Of a stretch of DNA of 64,000 nucleotides, positions 1-12,467 are shown piece by piece (positions within the stretch are counted from its first letter, which is position 1; each line of letters opens with the position of its first letter). Both the position numbers and the translations under genes were made by a program. The DNA lies in assembly GCF_030704535.1 (NCBI RefSeq), contig NC_081812.1, positions 15,597,001 to 15,661,000 of the forward strand, given 5' to 3'. This DNA is from Vitis vinifera (Eukaryota > Streptophyta > Magnoliopsida > Vitales > Vitaceae). Below the pieces are notes generated by a model. It was not told where the DNA came from, ran no database searches, and saw nothing but the letters and a program-made list of their open reading frames with translations.

Positions 1-1110
1 CAACGTTCGTCTTTAACCCGCTCGACGCAAAGTATAGTGGAAGAAGTAACCCTGTTACAAAGTCTTCTATCCTCTCTATCAGTCTTTCTGAAAATCCTCC
101 TCCTTTCGGAATGGTTAGTCCGAACACAAACGCGCCAAATATGGAGTGGATTCCTATCAGATCCGTCACAAATCCCGACACCATTACTCCCGCAAGGGTC
201 AAGCATATATAGGCTTCGTCTACTGAGTGGCTGTCCGGCGAGCGCCGAGCTACCCAACTCATCGCCGGCTTTATCACTACCATCATGAAAATAACAAAAG
301 CAACACCAGAGAGGAGGACCCACACTGATATTAATGGGCTCTTGTGTTCTCCACCTTCTCCGTCGCCGGCGAGAGCCACTGCCAGAGCCAGCAAAATCCA
401 CGCAACCACGTCGTTGAACGCAGCGGCGGCCATGGCGGTCTCACCCACCCGGGTGGTGAGTAGTTTGAGTTCAGCCAATATACGAGCGAGGACGGGGAAG
501 GCGGTAATAGAAAGGGCCACTCCCATGAACACGAGGAAGGTACCATAACCGGCTTTGTCGGCTCCGTCAACACTTTTCCGAAGTACAAAGGCGACCCCTA
601 CGCCGCAGACAAAAGGAAGAGTAATTCCGACCGTCGCTATACTGAGGGCTTTTCTGCCGCTCCGACGAATGGAGCTGAGATCCAATTCGAGACCCACAAG
701 GAAGAGAAAAAACAGAAGCCCTATACTTGCCACAGATTCCAGTATCGGAGTGCTCCAACTCGGAAAAATTCGGTGCAAGTAATTCTGGTTTCGCCCCAAA
801 GCAGAGGGTCCAAGTAAAATCCCACCCTAGACATCAAAAGCACAAAATCATCAATTCTCATTCATAAAACAAAAAACCATGAGAAAAAAATCAAGTCATC
901 CAAAGAAAATGAAACGATCAAACCGCGTACAATAATCTCTGCAATGACTTTGGGTTGACGGAGGGGTTTAAGAAGAAATGCAAGGAAGCGACTGAGGGCG
1001 AGGATCAAGGTAGTTTGAACTATTAACAACGGGAAGGCGAAATCCAAGGGATTATCACCTTGCCAGACTCCGTTGGACGATGTGCTAATCGAGGTTATGT
1101 TGACTGTCAT
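1..1110 (-). CDS. Cation/H+ antiporter, CHX17/18-like (5' part, cut by window edge)
   Basis: Monovalent cation (probably K+)/proton antiporter of the plant CPA2/CHX family, which acts in endomembranes or the plasma membrane. The start is the ATG at 1110. Exon 1 (1110-931) gives 60 residues, including QGDNPLDFAFPLLIVQT and the family motif LRQPKVIAEI. A 104-bp GT-AG intron (930-827) follows. Exon 2 begins at 826 with GGILLGPSALGR and runs off the window at base 1 in the motif GLKTN. About 335 residues are visible out of the roughly 800 usual for CHX proteins. Repeated hydrophobic helices, PVLARILAELKL and NDVVAWILLALA lie in the Na+/H+-exchanger domain; the Asp of NDVVAW sits at the position expected for ion binding. 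No stop or frameshift is seen. The C-terminal cytosolic domain is outside the window. CHX family membership is certain; the CHX17/18/19 subgroup is inferred from the N-terminus. Confidence 0.93.
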
Positions 1111-3770
1111 GTCTGGTCACTGCTGCTGTTTCCTTCCTTTAGTCACAATAATACATGCCAAGTACCGTACACTTTATAGAGGAGTGAAGGCGGGCCCGTG
1201 CCTCTTTACACGCTATTCATGTACTGTGACTCCAACAATAAAGGCCATTTTTTGGGATGGTGCTACACTCAAATTTATATTGGTTCATTCTTAAAAGTGG
1301 AGTTATATTGGGCAAAAAAAATCTACCAAAAAGGTCGTAAACATACGATGGTTTTTTTGGGTTCAAAAAATGAGATTTTTAAAATCCATTGAATTATTTC
1401 ATTTTGCGGTTCAACACGTCGCAGGTCAGAAGAACTACAGCTGTACCCAAAGTCGCCTGTGAGCTCCGAAATGTTGCCTTTCTAGCCAAACCCAAAACCA
1501 TCCACACCCCGCACGCATTTATATTTTATACCACCATTCGGTCCATTCCTTATCTTATAGCAAAGCAACTCGTTTTCTCTCCTTTTATTTTAATCAGTAA
1601 GTAACACATTTGACATTTCTGCAGATAAATTTAAAATAATGAAAGTTTTTGTGGGAATTGATTTATGAGGAGAAGTTTGAGAATGGAACAAGAGTTGATA
1701 GGCGCATGAAATTTAAATTCCAATCACGTACGTAAGGCTGCTATTATTCCAAGACGTCTCTTGGCAGTCCGCGAAATTGAATGAACAAACTGACGAAAGA
1801 GCCCATCACAGAGACCGAGGAACATAGTCCCAATGTAACTATTTATTGCCTCTGAGCCGATTCGGAGGCCGTGTCAAAGTTTGCAGAGGACACGTTTCCA
1901 CTTTCCCCCTCTTGCTTCATCAATCAACCGGTGGCTATTTTCACGGTTGACCGGTGGTGGTCGAAGGCATCACGTGACCTCACCAGACGGTAAGGCTTTT
2001 TCAAACGAAAAAGGATCACGGCGCTTCGGCTAAATATTGACTTTTAACTTCTTTTTTTTAGCCTTACTCGCACGAAGAGGTATGTCAAAATTTTATTGGA
2101 AAAAATGTCATTAGTATAATTAAAAAAATTCAAATGTCCACAGATTGAAAGTTGCTAATGCATTGGGATTAAGATTATAATAAATTAAATGAAATCTACA
2201 AATCCATAAGACTCATGAATTAAATTTGGTATGAATTCTTAATTAATTTCCAAACACAAACAGTGTTGAACCTGTGTGTTACACGAGGGGTCATAATGAG
2301 AAATGGATTTCCGCAGGCGCCCAAAATTGAAAATTCAAGAATGCGCCAATGTTGAACTGAGTTTGGCAAGTAGGCACTCCACATTCTACTTGCATTCAAT
2401 GTTGAACTGAGTTTTAATAAGATTTTATGAAAATTTAATGCGGGCAAGGGATAAAATGGTCAAATTTACTATTTTGTGGATAGGATAAGAAATTAGAACC
2501 ACAAACAATATCACAAATTCGGAAAGATATGGTTAATTTCATTTTACCTTTATCCAGAAAGCCAAGGGACCATTTAACATCCACGAGATCCCTGCAAAAG
2601 GGTCCGTGAGGGGCTAGACTTGTGAGCCATACAGACCCATTTTGAGCCTGCACCTCATAGCCATACTTTTGGGGGTATGTGCCACTTTAAATCATGAGAG
2701 GAAGAACAAATGACGAAAAAAGTTAGAGAAATAATGGGGATTTATGGTTAAATGAGGATAATAAAGGTGCTATAAAACAGCCACCACCACATACCATCAC
2801 AATCCTACTAGGCCCCAGCTACCACCATGCCACTAACATCCAACAGCATCATTCATTCTTCGTCATCACCATGGCCACGACAACTACAGACCATGTGCTT
2901 CAACCCTAATGTTATTACAACACATTGCTGTCAAAAATGTTTGTTTTTGGTAATTTTCAAACTATAATGGAAGTTGAGGTAATTCCCCCTTGGACATACC
3001 GAAGAATTTCATGTGTGAAAACCAGCTTTTGATTCAAGGGCGTGCGGAGAAAAAGTTGGTGAAGCAGGGTGCGCGTGAGACGACTGGAAAAGGCTCATTC
3101 ACGTGTTCCCATTGTCCCACTAGCGGCCGGGGATCAATTTTACACCATACATTAATGTTTCAAATTAAAGGCAGTAAATTTGTGATTTTAGCTTCGCTCC
3201 AATAAAAACAGCCAACACACGGGCCGCAATCATTAATTAAGATTCTTTTCCTGAGTACTGAGTTGGAGAAAAACGGTTAGTCCCGAATCATGGATTCCGC
3301 ACCGAAAGAAGCCCAGGCCGCGTAGCCAAAGTGGGTGATTTGGCTTTTGAGGGCTCGGTTTGTTTTCCTACTTCTGTGGTGCAAGATGTTTGTGAGGACA
3401 AAGATTGAATCACAATCATCCGAGACCGAGTGCACACTTTTTCTTCATTTTTCTGCCGACTGACCTTTTGGCTCTTGTGGCGGTGGCCCGGGGTGCAGAC
3501 ACGAAGAGGCAACTGACTTTATTTTTTCTTTTCCAATTATGTATGATATTTACTAAAGTAAATACTTTATTATAAAACTTATGTTATTGCAGTCTAAAAT
3601 TGAAATTTGGAGAATGAATATGACATTAGACAAACATAAAGAACATTTTAGGACATTCAATAATAGAGGATCAACTCCCTTTGATCCTCTATCTTGAACT
3701 TCCCATGGTCATAGACGCTTCGATTCACATCCATTCAACTCCCTTCGGTCAATTCTCATCATCGTAGTTT
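1111..3770. other. Intergenic, CHX upstream region
   Basis: About 2.7 kb upstream of the antiporter start. The first few hundred bases should hold its promoter and 5' UTR, but I cannot fix a TATA box with confidence. Short reading frames here have no recognisable domain and are taken as noise. No transposon with clear ends was found. Confidence 0.6.
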
Positions 3771-3775
3771 TGGTT

Positions 3776-5826
3776 TGTAATACCCTAAGCCCACAAGATT
3801 TTAATATTTAATTATGGGTTTGGGTTTAAAATAAGAAAATAAATAATTAATAATTAAAATAAAAATAAAGTAAATAATTAATTAAAATTTAAAATATAAA
3901 TACTAGAGTCAAATTTTGAACAATTATTTTTAGACTCTCATGCAAAAAAATCTAGGGTTCTGGATTTAAGTGAAGAAAATGAGAATTTTGATCTTTTTGT
4001 TCTTCCACGAGAATTTCAGGGTAAGTGATACTTCTTAAAGATTTTTTTTAATTTTTTATTTTTTCTTAAAAATTTTAGTTTCTTGGTAAGATTCGGAAAG
4101 AATTAATGGAAAATAAGAAATTAAGATAATAAATTAAAAGTAATTAAATCTAGAATGAAAGAAAAATAATAATAACAATAGAAAGTTTGATACGTTATTA
4201 ATGAAACCTAGAAGAAAATTCTGTACGAAACAACCGAGTTTATGTTTTTTTATGAATAAAAAAAATATAGGATTTTTGGGAGAAATATGTATGCATGTAA
4301 ATAGAAATTCTTATGTGTAGAAGATAAGAATTGTATTTTAAAAAAAAATTAAGGCTAAAACCTAGAATTTTGTATCCTAAGATTCCAAGTATATAGGAAG
4401 TAGAATTATATGAAAGATTCTTTATTTAAAACAAATGGAATTTAGTGCACAGGAGGATTCCTTATTTGAAGGAAATAGAATTTGTTGGGAGATATATGGA
4501 TTGGTGTAGCTGCATAGGGTGTAAATGCACAGTGACAGTGTATGAGAGAGAAACTTTTGATGAAGTGTTTGTACTGAAAATAGAGTTTAAAAAAAATAAT
4601 AATAATCGGGATAAAAATTTAAGTAATATAATTGGAGACCTAAAATCTAATAATGTTAGGATTCCATAATGAAATAAATTTGTATAACTTAAATAAATTA
4701 TATTAAATTAATGTAATTTAGATTAGATTAATTATAAGTTAAGGAATTTGAAAAGTTTAGGACAATAAATTCAAGACAGTTAAGAAATGGAAATATGATA
4801 TTTTTTACGGATGAATGAATAATTTATATATGTGTTAAATATATATATATATATATATATTTAAAATATAATTATTATTATTAGAACATTAGTGTAAAGA
4901 ACTCTTCTAATTTCTTAAGTGATTCGTAGATAATTCCATCACTTTGATCTTTAGAGTTTGAGTCTAGGTAAGAGGATTGACTAAAAATATTTCTTTTATG
5001 AATTATCAAGTATAATTTTGTTTTAAAAGTTTCAAAAAAAATTGAGAAACAATTTTGTTATATTGTATATGTTTGTTTACATGTGTGATGAATTTTTTTG
5101 TTTTAAAAGAAAAAAAATTAGGATTGGTAATTTGATCCTTGATAACAAGGAAAGTGTTTTAACTTTTTGATAGAAGTAACAATAATCTATAAACCTAATC
5201 AATGGGGGTAGTTACTAACCTATGGTGGTATACAATTAGATTGGTTCTAGTTTCACCCACTAAAGATCACATGAGGCTAGCCACTTCTATGAGTCCCATT
5301 ACAATAGACATCTTTGTCAGTTTCAATTTGATGGACATTTTCTATAAAAAGCCAAAGTTGTACATTTAATATATATGTTTGTAAAATAATGTCACGCTTA
5401 AAGTATTCTAAAAATGACACATGAAATATTAGTTGTTTTGTTGTATTTAAAAGCTTAATACGAAGATTCTCTATTTCATTTTTGAAAACATGTATACTTT
5501 TGACATTTAAACCCCTTATTGGGTTTTAAACTCAATCCTTGAACTAAAATGTTTTCAAGTACATCTAATTTTGGCAAGGAGTGATTCGGGTAGGAGAGGT
5601 TCTTCAAATGTCCATTTAATTCTTAGTTTTAAGTTTAATATCATAGTGACACTTTGTTATTAGTAATTTAATTTACCACTACTATTTTAGATAATTTGTT
5701 ATATTTGGATTATGGATGTTGTGCAAAAGAATAATTTCTTATTATTTCTTTTAAGATATATCATTATTTTTGGAGGTTTACTTGTAAAATGATCTTGGTG
5801 CTTAGGTTACGATCAGGGTCATTACA
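3776..5826. mobile_element. Solo LTR, about 2.05 kb, target duplication TGGTT
   Basis: The segment begins TGTAATACCCT and ends AGGGTCATTACA, which are imperfect inverted termini with the TG...CA ends of an LTR. It is flanked on both sides by the same five bases, TGGTT (3771-3775 and 5827-5831), as expected for a retrotransposon target-site duplication. There is no second copy of the terminal sequence inside it and no gag-pol, so it reads as a solo LTR left by LTR-LTR recombination. It is very AT-rich and holds an (AT)n run near 4840-4860. The length suits a Ty3/gypsy LTR, but the family is not proven. Confidence 0.8.
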
Positions 5827-5831
5827 TGGTT

Positions 5832-7370
5832 CCTTCTAAATCTCGCTCTCACTCACAATTTGATTTGGCATGGCTTCGAATCTATATTCGCTTTCCGGAT
5901 TCGGGTCATCAGACTCTAAATTTGGGTGCTTTTTGTTTTCGATTTTTGGCTGAAAACAAAAATATTGTTAAGAGGGTGATCATTGTACTTATCCATGTGA
6001 TAAAATTGTTACTTTTCAACCACAGTAATGTGGGCAAGGAATTGCCGCTCCGTGAACAGGTTCCTACTCTGGAGTCACTGAATGGTCGGTAAAATTCGAA
6101 CATTGCTATCTTTAACTGCTTTCCATAAATGTGGGTAATGATCTTCCCTTGAACGTTCATCATTCAATTTCCCTGTCCTCTGTACAGACATATCTTAAAT
6201 ACTTGTCATCAACAGCCTTGTTTGTTAAATGCCCCCTTCTGTTGTGAAGGATTTCTTTTCGACACTATAGCATTTTTGGTTCCAGCATCTTATGTTATGG
6301 TCCATTGTTTTCAAAATAAGAGAAATCCTCATTCAAAACAATATTTTGTTTTGAATACGGAGAAGACAATTTCTTTTAATGCACGTGAAGATGAAAACAG
6401 GAACAGTAGAGCAGGAATCGTGTTTCCAAACAAAGAGAATTCCAATGGTCCACTTCCTCACAAGAGTGTGCTTTGATCACATTTTTACACTAATGCTAAT
6501 GTTTAAAAATTTTCAAAGGCATCGCATATCGTTAACGTGGTTGAAAAGTTCAACCCTTCAACTGGTTTCGGAGAAATCTATCTTTCTACCGCCCCTTTCC
6601 TCTTCTACATAGCCACCTATGAACCTCTAAACATCATGACCGATTCTTAAAACTGCTTTGCTTCTGAATCATAATCTCTTCCATTTTTAATAATATGAAA
6701 CTTACACTTCGCCAATAATGCTTGGTAACATAAATAGAAATGAATATAGTGATATAGAAGATAGTAAACAAAGATGTTGTATGACATAAGTGAAAACACG
6801 ACAGTTGACAGCAATGGACATTTGGATAGCAGTCCTAACGGCCTCGATCCCACTTAATTTTGTCAGTAATTTAAGTTTCATTTACGCTAGGGCCAAGATT
6901 GCCAATCACATAAGGGCCTTTATTGCTTGAATTGCAAATCCATATCCGCCGGACCTACCCAATCCTTCATAAATTGAAAAGGTCGAAAAACCAAAGTGAA
7001 ATCTTTTGAAAGAAAAGAAAATTCTTCGGAAATAAAATTATGAACCGCGTATATACCGAATTCAGATAGTAGCATTTGCCCCAATCATAATTCCCAAAAT
7101 CTTATAATCTATTTGTTAAGCTCATCAACCAACGGAAAGATCGAATGTAATTAAAAATATACAGAACGAAATTAAATTGGAAGGAACACAAAAGAAATTC
7201 TAATCGAAAATGGCGATCTTTGCATCACAATTTCAAGGAAAATCAAACAGAAATCAGTAAACTAACACTAAAACCAACAACATCATTAGCCCTAAATTTG
7301 AACCCACTCTTTACAACTGCCTACATCTACCGCCCCAAACCCTAAAACACCAACCAATAGAACCAAGAAA
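5832..7370. other. Intergenic, H4 downstream side
   Basis: About 1.5 kb between the solo LTR and the end of the histone gene. It should contain the H4 3' UTR and polyadenylation region next to 7370. Reading frames of up to 88 codons are present, but none shows a domain or plausible splice structure. I see nothing else I can support. Confidence 0.55.
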
Positions 7371-7845
<475 letters not shown>

Positions 7846-9439
7846 TGGTTTCGTTGCTTTTGAAGCGTCCATTGTGCTCCAATGGACGGTGGAGAATCGT
7901 TGTTTTATGTTTGTGGATTCGGGTGTTTTTCTTGTGAGGTGCGGATTGCTGATGTGGCGTGTTTTTCCTTTTGAATGAGCCCGCGGCCTAACCAAGTGTA
8001 TCCATGCTTCATGAGCATCTGAGAGTAGCTGAGAATATGTTTGAAGATAAACATTTAAATTCAAATGATGCAACATTATAACATATGAACTATGTACGGG
8101 GAGAACTTGGATCATAAATCTTATGATTGCTCATGTCATGATATAGCTCGTGTAACATATATTAGACACATGATACGTGCACATAAATCTTACAAATTAG
8201 GACATGAATGACCCATAATAAAATTAATAACAATAATGAAAAATAAAATATGCTAGTAATAAATATGATTTTGAAATGTTGAATATTGTTATCATGATAA
8301 AAATTATGTTTCATTAAATTTAATTACTAAAAATAGACATAAAAGATTTTTGGTGAATCAATGTAATGATTTCATAACTTAATTGAAGTCATTAAATAAA
8401 TTGAACATATCCAATAAATAAATTAACATCATAATTTTAAATATTTAAATTAAAATAATTTATTTATTATGAATCTTAAATCTCTTTTGCCCTATTTATC
8501 CACGTCTAATTAATTCTTTTTGCAATACAGCTTGTTGAAAAAAAAAAAAAAACCGCAACACCTAAACTCAACAAGAAAAATAAAATAAAATGAAAAATAA
8601 AAAATATTTATATGGTTCAGGATAATCACACAAAATATTTATGTTGTTAAGTGACTATGAAAATCAAAGTTATTATAAACTTCCAAAAGGTATATTTCAA
8701 ACTCTCTCAAACATTGTCCACCGAAAACTTCATACACTTTTCCTACACCTCTTCGCTATTTGCTCACTTTCTTTTCTCTCCCCCTCTATGTAAATCTATT
8801 ATAGAAGCATGTATTCATAGTATTATAGATTGACTTTAAATCAATAATATTCTTATTTTAGAGTGTGTTTGATAGTGATTATAAAAAATGTTTTTAATAT
8901 TTTTTTTAATACTTGAATAATAAAACTTTTCAAATGTTAAAAGAATTAAAAGTATTTCCTAAAATCACTGCTAAATGGGTTATTCGTTAAACTTAAAAAG
9001 GCAAGTTGTTAAAACACAAACTTTATAAATATTGATAGTCAAATCTCAACAATTTTATGTATGTGATACTTTTAATTTGTATGTTTAGCAAATTAAAATT
9101 TTTAATTAAGGTTAATAAAGATAGATATTAGTTAAATTTAATAATGGTAAATATTAGTTAAAATTGACGAAGATAAATATGTCAAAAAATAATTAATTTA
9201 ATTTGATCAAATTACCTAATACCTGAAATAAAAATCATGTATTAATTTTTAAATAAACAATTCAAGAATAATTTAATTGAAATACAATAATTTAAAGCAA
9301 TAAATATTAAAATATGTCAAACATCCTCAAGATTGTTATAATGATTTTTATGTCTATAATATACAAGTTGATGAAATTCGATATAAGATATAATATTATA
9401 TTATTTGATATATAAAGTAACATTAATCAATATTAATCT
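7846..9439. other. Intergenic, AT-rich
   Basis: About 1.6 kb upstream of H4 with no recognisable gene. It contains a poly(A) run near 8540 and one MITE-like copy at about 8864-8977, listed separately. The rest is AT-rich sequence that I cannot assign. Confidence 0.5.
8864..8977. mobile_element. MITE-like element, relative of the copy at 15536
   Basis: The left end GTTTGATAGTGATT and the inverted right end ATTTAGCAGTGATTTT form terminal repeats of about 15 bp. The same termini and an AT-rich core are found in the 112-bp element at 15536-15647. No clear target duplication is visible here, so the exact ends are approximate. Confidence 0.5.
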
Positions 9440-10465
9440 TCTTATCATTTATTAAATGGTCTGTTTTTTCATTGGGACCTCCAAATAAATCAATGTCATA
9501 TTATGTTAGGTTCAATCTATCACTATTGGTAAAGTTCATCTCTATCTCTTTTTGTTTTTGTTTTTATTGATGCTTAGTAAAGATCGACCAACTGTTTGGG
9601 CATATGACAAGTACGCGACCAATGCTCTTTCATACCACATCTATAATAATTATTCTCATGGTTCTTAGGAGGTTTATCTTGTAAACACTTCCCATTTTCT
9701 TGTTTTGTCTCGGTATTATTCCATTTCTGGTGGTGCAATGAGGTTTTTCTTTTCTAATATTTTGATGAATTATTACTATAAGAACCATGGTATCGAGGAT
9801 TTCTTCTACAACCATGTCCTTGTCCTCGTCCTCATCCACATCCACAAGTTTGGGCCGATATTACATTCACTTCAGGGAATAGTTCAAATCCAGTTGGACG
9901 AGACTAGTGATTTCTCATCAAAAACTCATTATTTTGTTCAACAACAAGAAGACAAGATATTAATTCAAAATATTTTATAAATTTGCGCTCTCGATATTGC
10001 TGCAGCAGAAGCGCATTCGAGACATGTAACATCGTAAAAGTTTTCTCTAACATGTATTCTTCTGTGATTTTTCTCCGCACAGCTTTAATTGAGAGCTAAT
10101 TTTGAAAAATGTGGAGTTATATTCACTAACAGTTTTAAAAGTCTGCAATCTATGGTGCATCCAATCATATCGAGCTTTTGGGAGAATCACAGTTTTCTGG
10201 TGGTCATATCTTTTCTTCAAATTACTTCATAGAGTAAAAAGGTCTTTTACCGTAAGATACTCATTTTTTAAACCTTCATGGAGGTGATGGTGAAGGAAAA
10301 TTAGTGCTTTTGTGCGATCCTATAGGGATGCTTGATTTTCTTCTTTGATTGTAGCTTCACAATTCATTGCATCAAGATGTATTTCAGCATCAAGGATCCA
10401 AGATAAATAGTTCTTTCCCAAAATGTCAAGTGCCACAAATTCGAGTTTTGTGATATTTGACATTG
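9440..10465 (-). pseudogene. Decayed Copia gag fragment
   Basis: Read on the minus strand from about 10465, the translation matches the start of a plant Copia Gag (NITKLEFVALDI, YLSWILDAEIHLDAMN, RTKALIFLHHHL). Further on there is a nucleic-acid-binding zinc knuckle with the pattern C-x2-K/E-x-HW-x-RTC and then KQLVDLY and FGGPNEK. In-frame stops and frameshifts break it in several places, so it cannot encode a full Gag. No protease, integrase or reverse transcriptase follows. This is the remnant of a Copia element. Its LTRs are not clearly delimited. The solo LTR at 10587 lies just upstream on this strand and was inserted later. Confidence 0.8.
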
Positions 10466-10586
10466 TCAAATAACTTCATATATATGACAAAACAATATTA
10501 TTAGAATCAGATATAATAAATTGATAGCATTGATATAACTTTTGATTATAAAAAAAACTAAATAATTTGCTTATAACTTTTAACAA

Positions 10587-11881
10587 TGTGAAACCAAGGT
10601 TTAGTTAATCTTGATTTTGATTATAATAAAACAAGGTTTAGAACTAATGATCATATTTTAAGTGTGATTAGGTAAGACGACCTCCAAAGTGGCAATCCAA
10701 AGACAAATCAAGCCAAGGAGAAATCATGAAGAAGAAGACCACCTCAAAGAGAAGAGTTTTTCAAGACCAAAGCTTCTTAAGATCTCTTTGTAAGGTTGTT
10801 GGTGCACTAGGACTTTCATGCATTTCATTCTTTATTTATGCATCAAAATCATCCAAGAGTAATATTGTTTTAAATATCTTAAGAATTGAATGATTTCATG
10901 TTTTCAACTAAAACCTTGTGTTAAATGATTTTCAAACTTGTGTTAAAAGGTTTTAAGTTGAAAAAGGTTGAGTGTTGAGCCAAAAAAAATGGTTCAACCG
11001 GTTCAACCGGTCGAGGACTGGTTGAGGGAGGCCAAAAAGTTTCTCTCTCCCAGTGGCATTTTTTTCCCCGATCAAGGTTGAACCTCAATCGGTTGAGGTT
11101 CGGTTGAGGCCCAACGGTCACTTTTCCTAACAGCTAGTCAACTGGTCGAACCCTAACTCGACCAGTCGAACCCTAACTCGACCGGTCGAACCCTAACTCG
11201 ACCGGTCGAACCCCCAACGGCTAGTATGACTTTTTTCTTATATAAAAAGGCTCTTAACTTCATTGGTTTCACAAGCAAAACCTTCCCAAATCTTTCTTAA
11301 TTATATTTGAGCCTTGGAAGAGTATTTTTTAGTGCACCATTATTCCAAAACTTGCATATCTTTAGTGCACCATTCAATCATAGTTTTTCTTGTATCTTTG
11401 AACCTAAAGTTCTATTACTAGGATTTTGAGAGATCATTATTTGTATATCTTTGTGAGGAATTTTCTCAAGTGAGGGGTATCACTTGAAAGGTTGTTCAAG
11501 ACAGTGATATCTCTTGAAGAAGTGTAAAGGGTGCTTGGAGCCAAAAGTCCAAGAGGGTGAATTGGAACCATAATCCAATTGTAAAGAGATTGGAAATTTT
11601 GTTGAAGCTTCAAGATAGTGGAACCCTCACTCAGTTAGGAGGTTGAGGAGAGTGGATGTAGGTAAGGAAGTGCCGAACCACTATAAACTCTCGTGTTTGC
11701 ACTCTCTCTTCCCTAACTCTTTTAAATTATATGCAATTGCGTTTATTTTGATTATTATATATTTGCATATAATTGTCTCTTATTTTTGCATAGTTTAAAT
11801 TTGTGACAAAGAGACCATCACCCTATTTACCCCCCCTCTAAGGTGATTACCATAGTTTGGATTAGTCTCAAATTCCTAACA
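10587..11881 (+). mobile_element. Solo LTR, 1.3 kb, target duplication AACAA
   Basis: The element begins TGTGAAACC and ends TTCCTAACA. It is bounded by AACAA on both sides (10582-10586 and 11882-11886), a perfect 5-bp target duplication. A TATATAAAAAGG motif at about 11237 has the look of an LTR promoter and sets the + orientation. A 20-bp tandem repeat lies at 11144-11213. No internal coding region or primer-binding site is present, so it is a solo LTR. The Copia/SIRE-like assignment is a guess from length and composition. Confidence 0.83.
11144..11213. repeat. 20-bp tandem repeat inside solo LTR, 3.5 copies
   Basis: The unit GGTCGAACCCTAACTCGACC repeats head to tail about 3.5 times with one or two substitutions. 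Each unit contains a partial palindrome (GGTCGA...TCGACC). It lies just upstream of the predicted LTR TATA box, where LTR enhancers are usually found, so it may be a duplicated enhancer. Confidence 0.85.
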
Positions 11882-11886
11882 AACAA

Positions 11887-12467
11887 TATATGACAAAACA
11901 AAATCAACAATAACATAAATATGTAAAGTTTTATTCTATATAAACAACTTCAAGTTCAAGATACGAGAATTACCTTTAGAGCAATTCTTGCTAATAATAT
12001 GTTGTAAAATAAGGATAAATGGAACATAAATAAAGTAGTAGAGATAAATTATATATTATTTTGATAATAATATATAATAGGGAAGAATAAATCACAAAAG
12101 AGAATTGAGAAAGTTGAAAGAATGAAAGACAAAGAGAATGAGAGAAAGTAAAAAATTTATTTATTGGTTAGAGAATGCATATTACAGAGGATGAGAAACA
12201 TTTTTATCGGCTTTCTAAATTGTTTCCATTAATATTTATATTAATGAATATTAATAGAAGTCATAAATAATATTTAATTAATATTTATTATAATTAATGT
12301 GGTGGCATTCATTATTTGTTATAACAAAATTTGGTTAATTTGTTAATTTTGAAAATCTTCATAGTGGAGTTAATGGTGGGAAAACTACAGGTCTCTTGAG
12401 AACCTAGTTGTCACGTATGGGAAAGCTAAAGGTCTTTTGGAATGTTTTCGGAAATTGTTCTCAAAAT
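11887..12467. other. Transposon-derived AT-rich spacer
   Basis: Between two solo LTRs. Its composition resembles a decayed LTR of the neighbouring Copia gag remnant, but I cannot define ends. From about 12362 it enters a degenerate repeat built on GGGAAAGCTAAAGGTCTTTTGG, which resumes after the next solo LTR. Confidence 0.45.

Noticed and set aside
11144-11213. CRISPR-like direct repeats
   Set aside because: The repeats are head to tail with no spacers, in a plant LTR.
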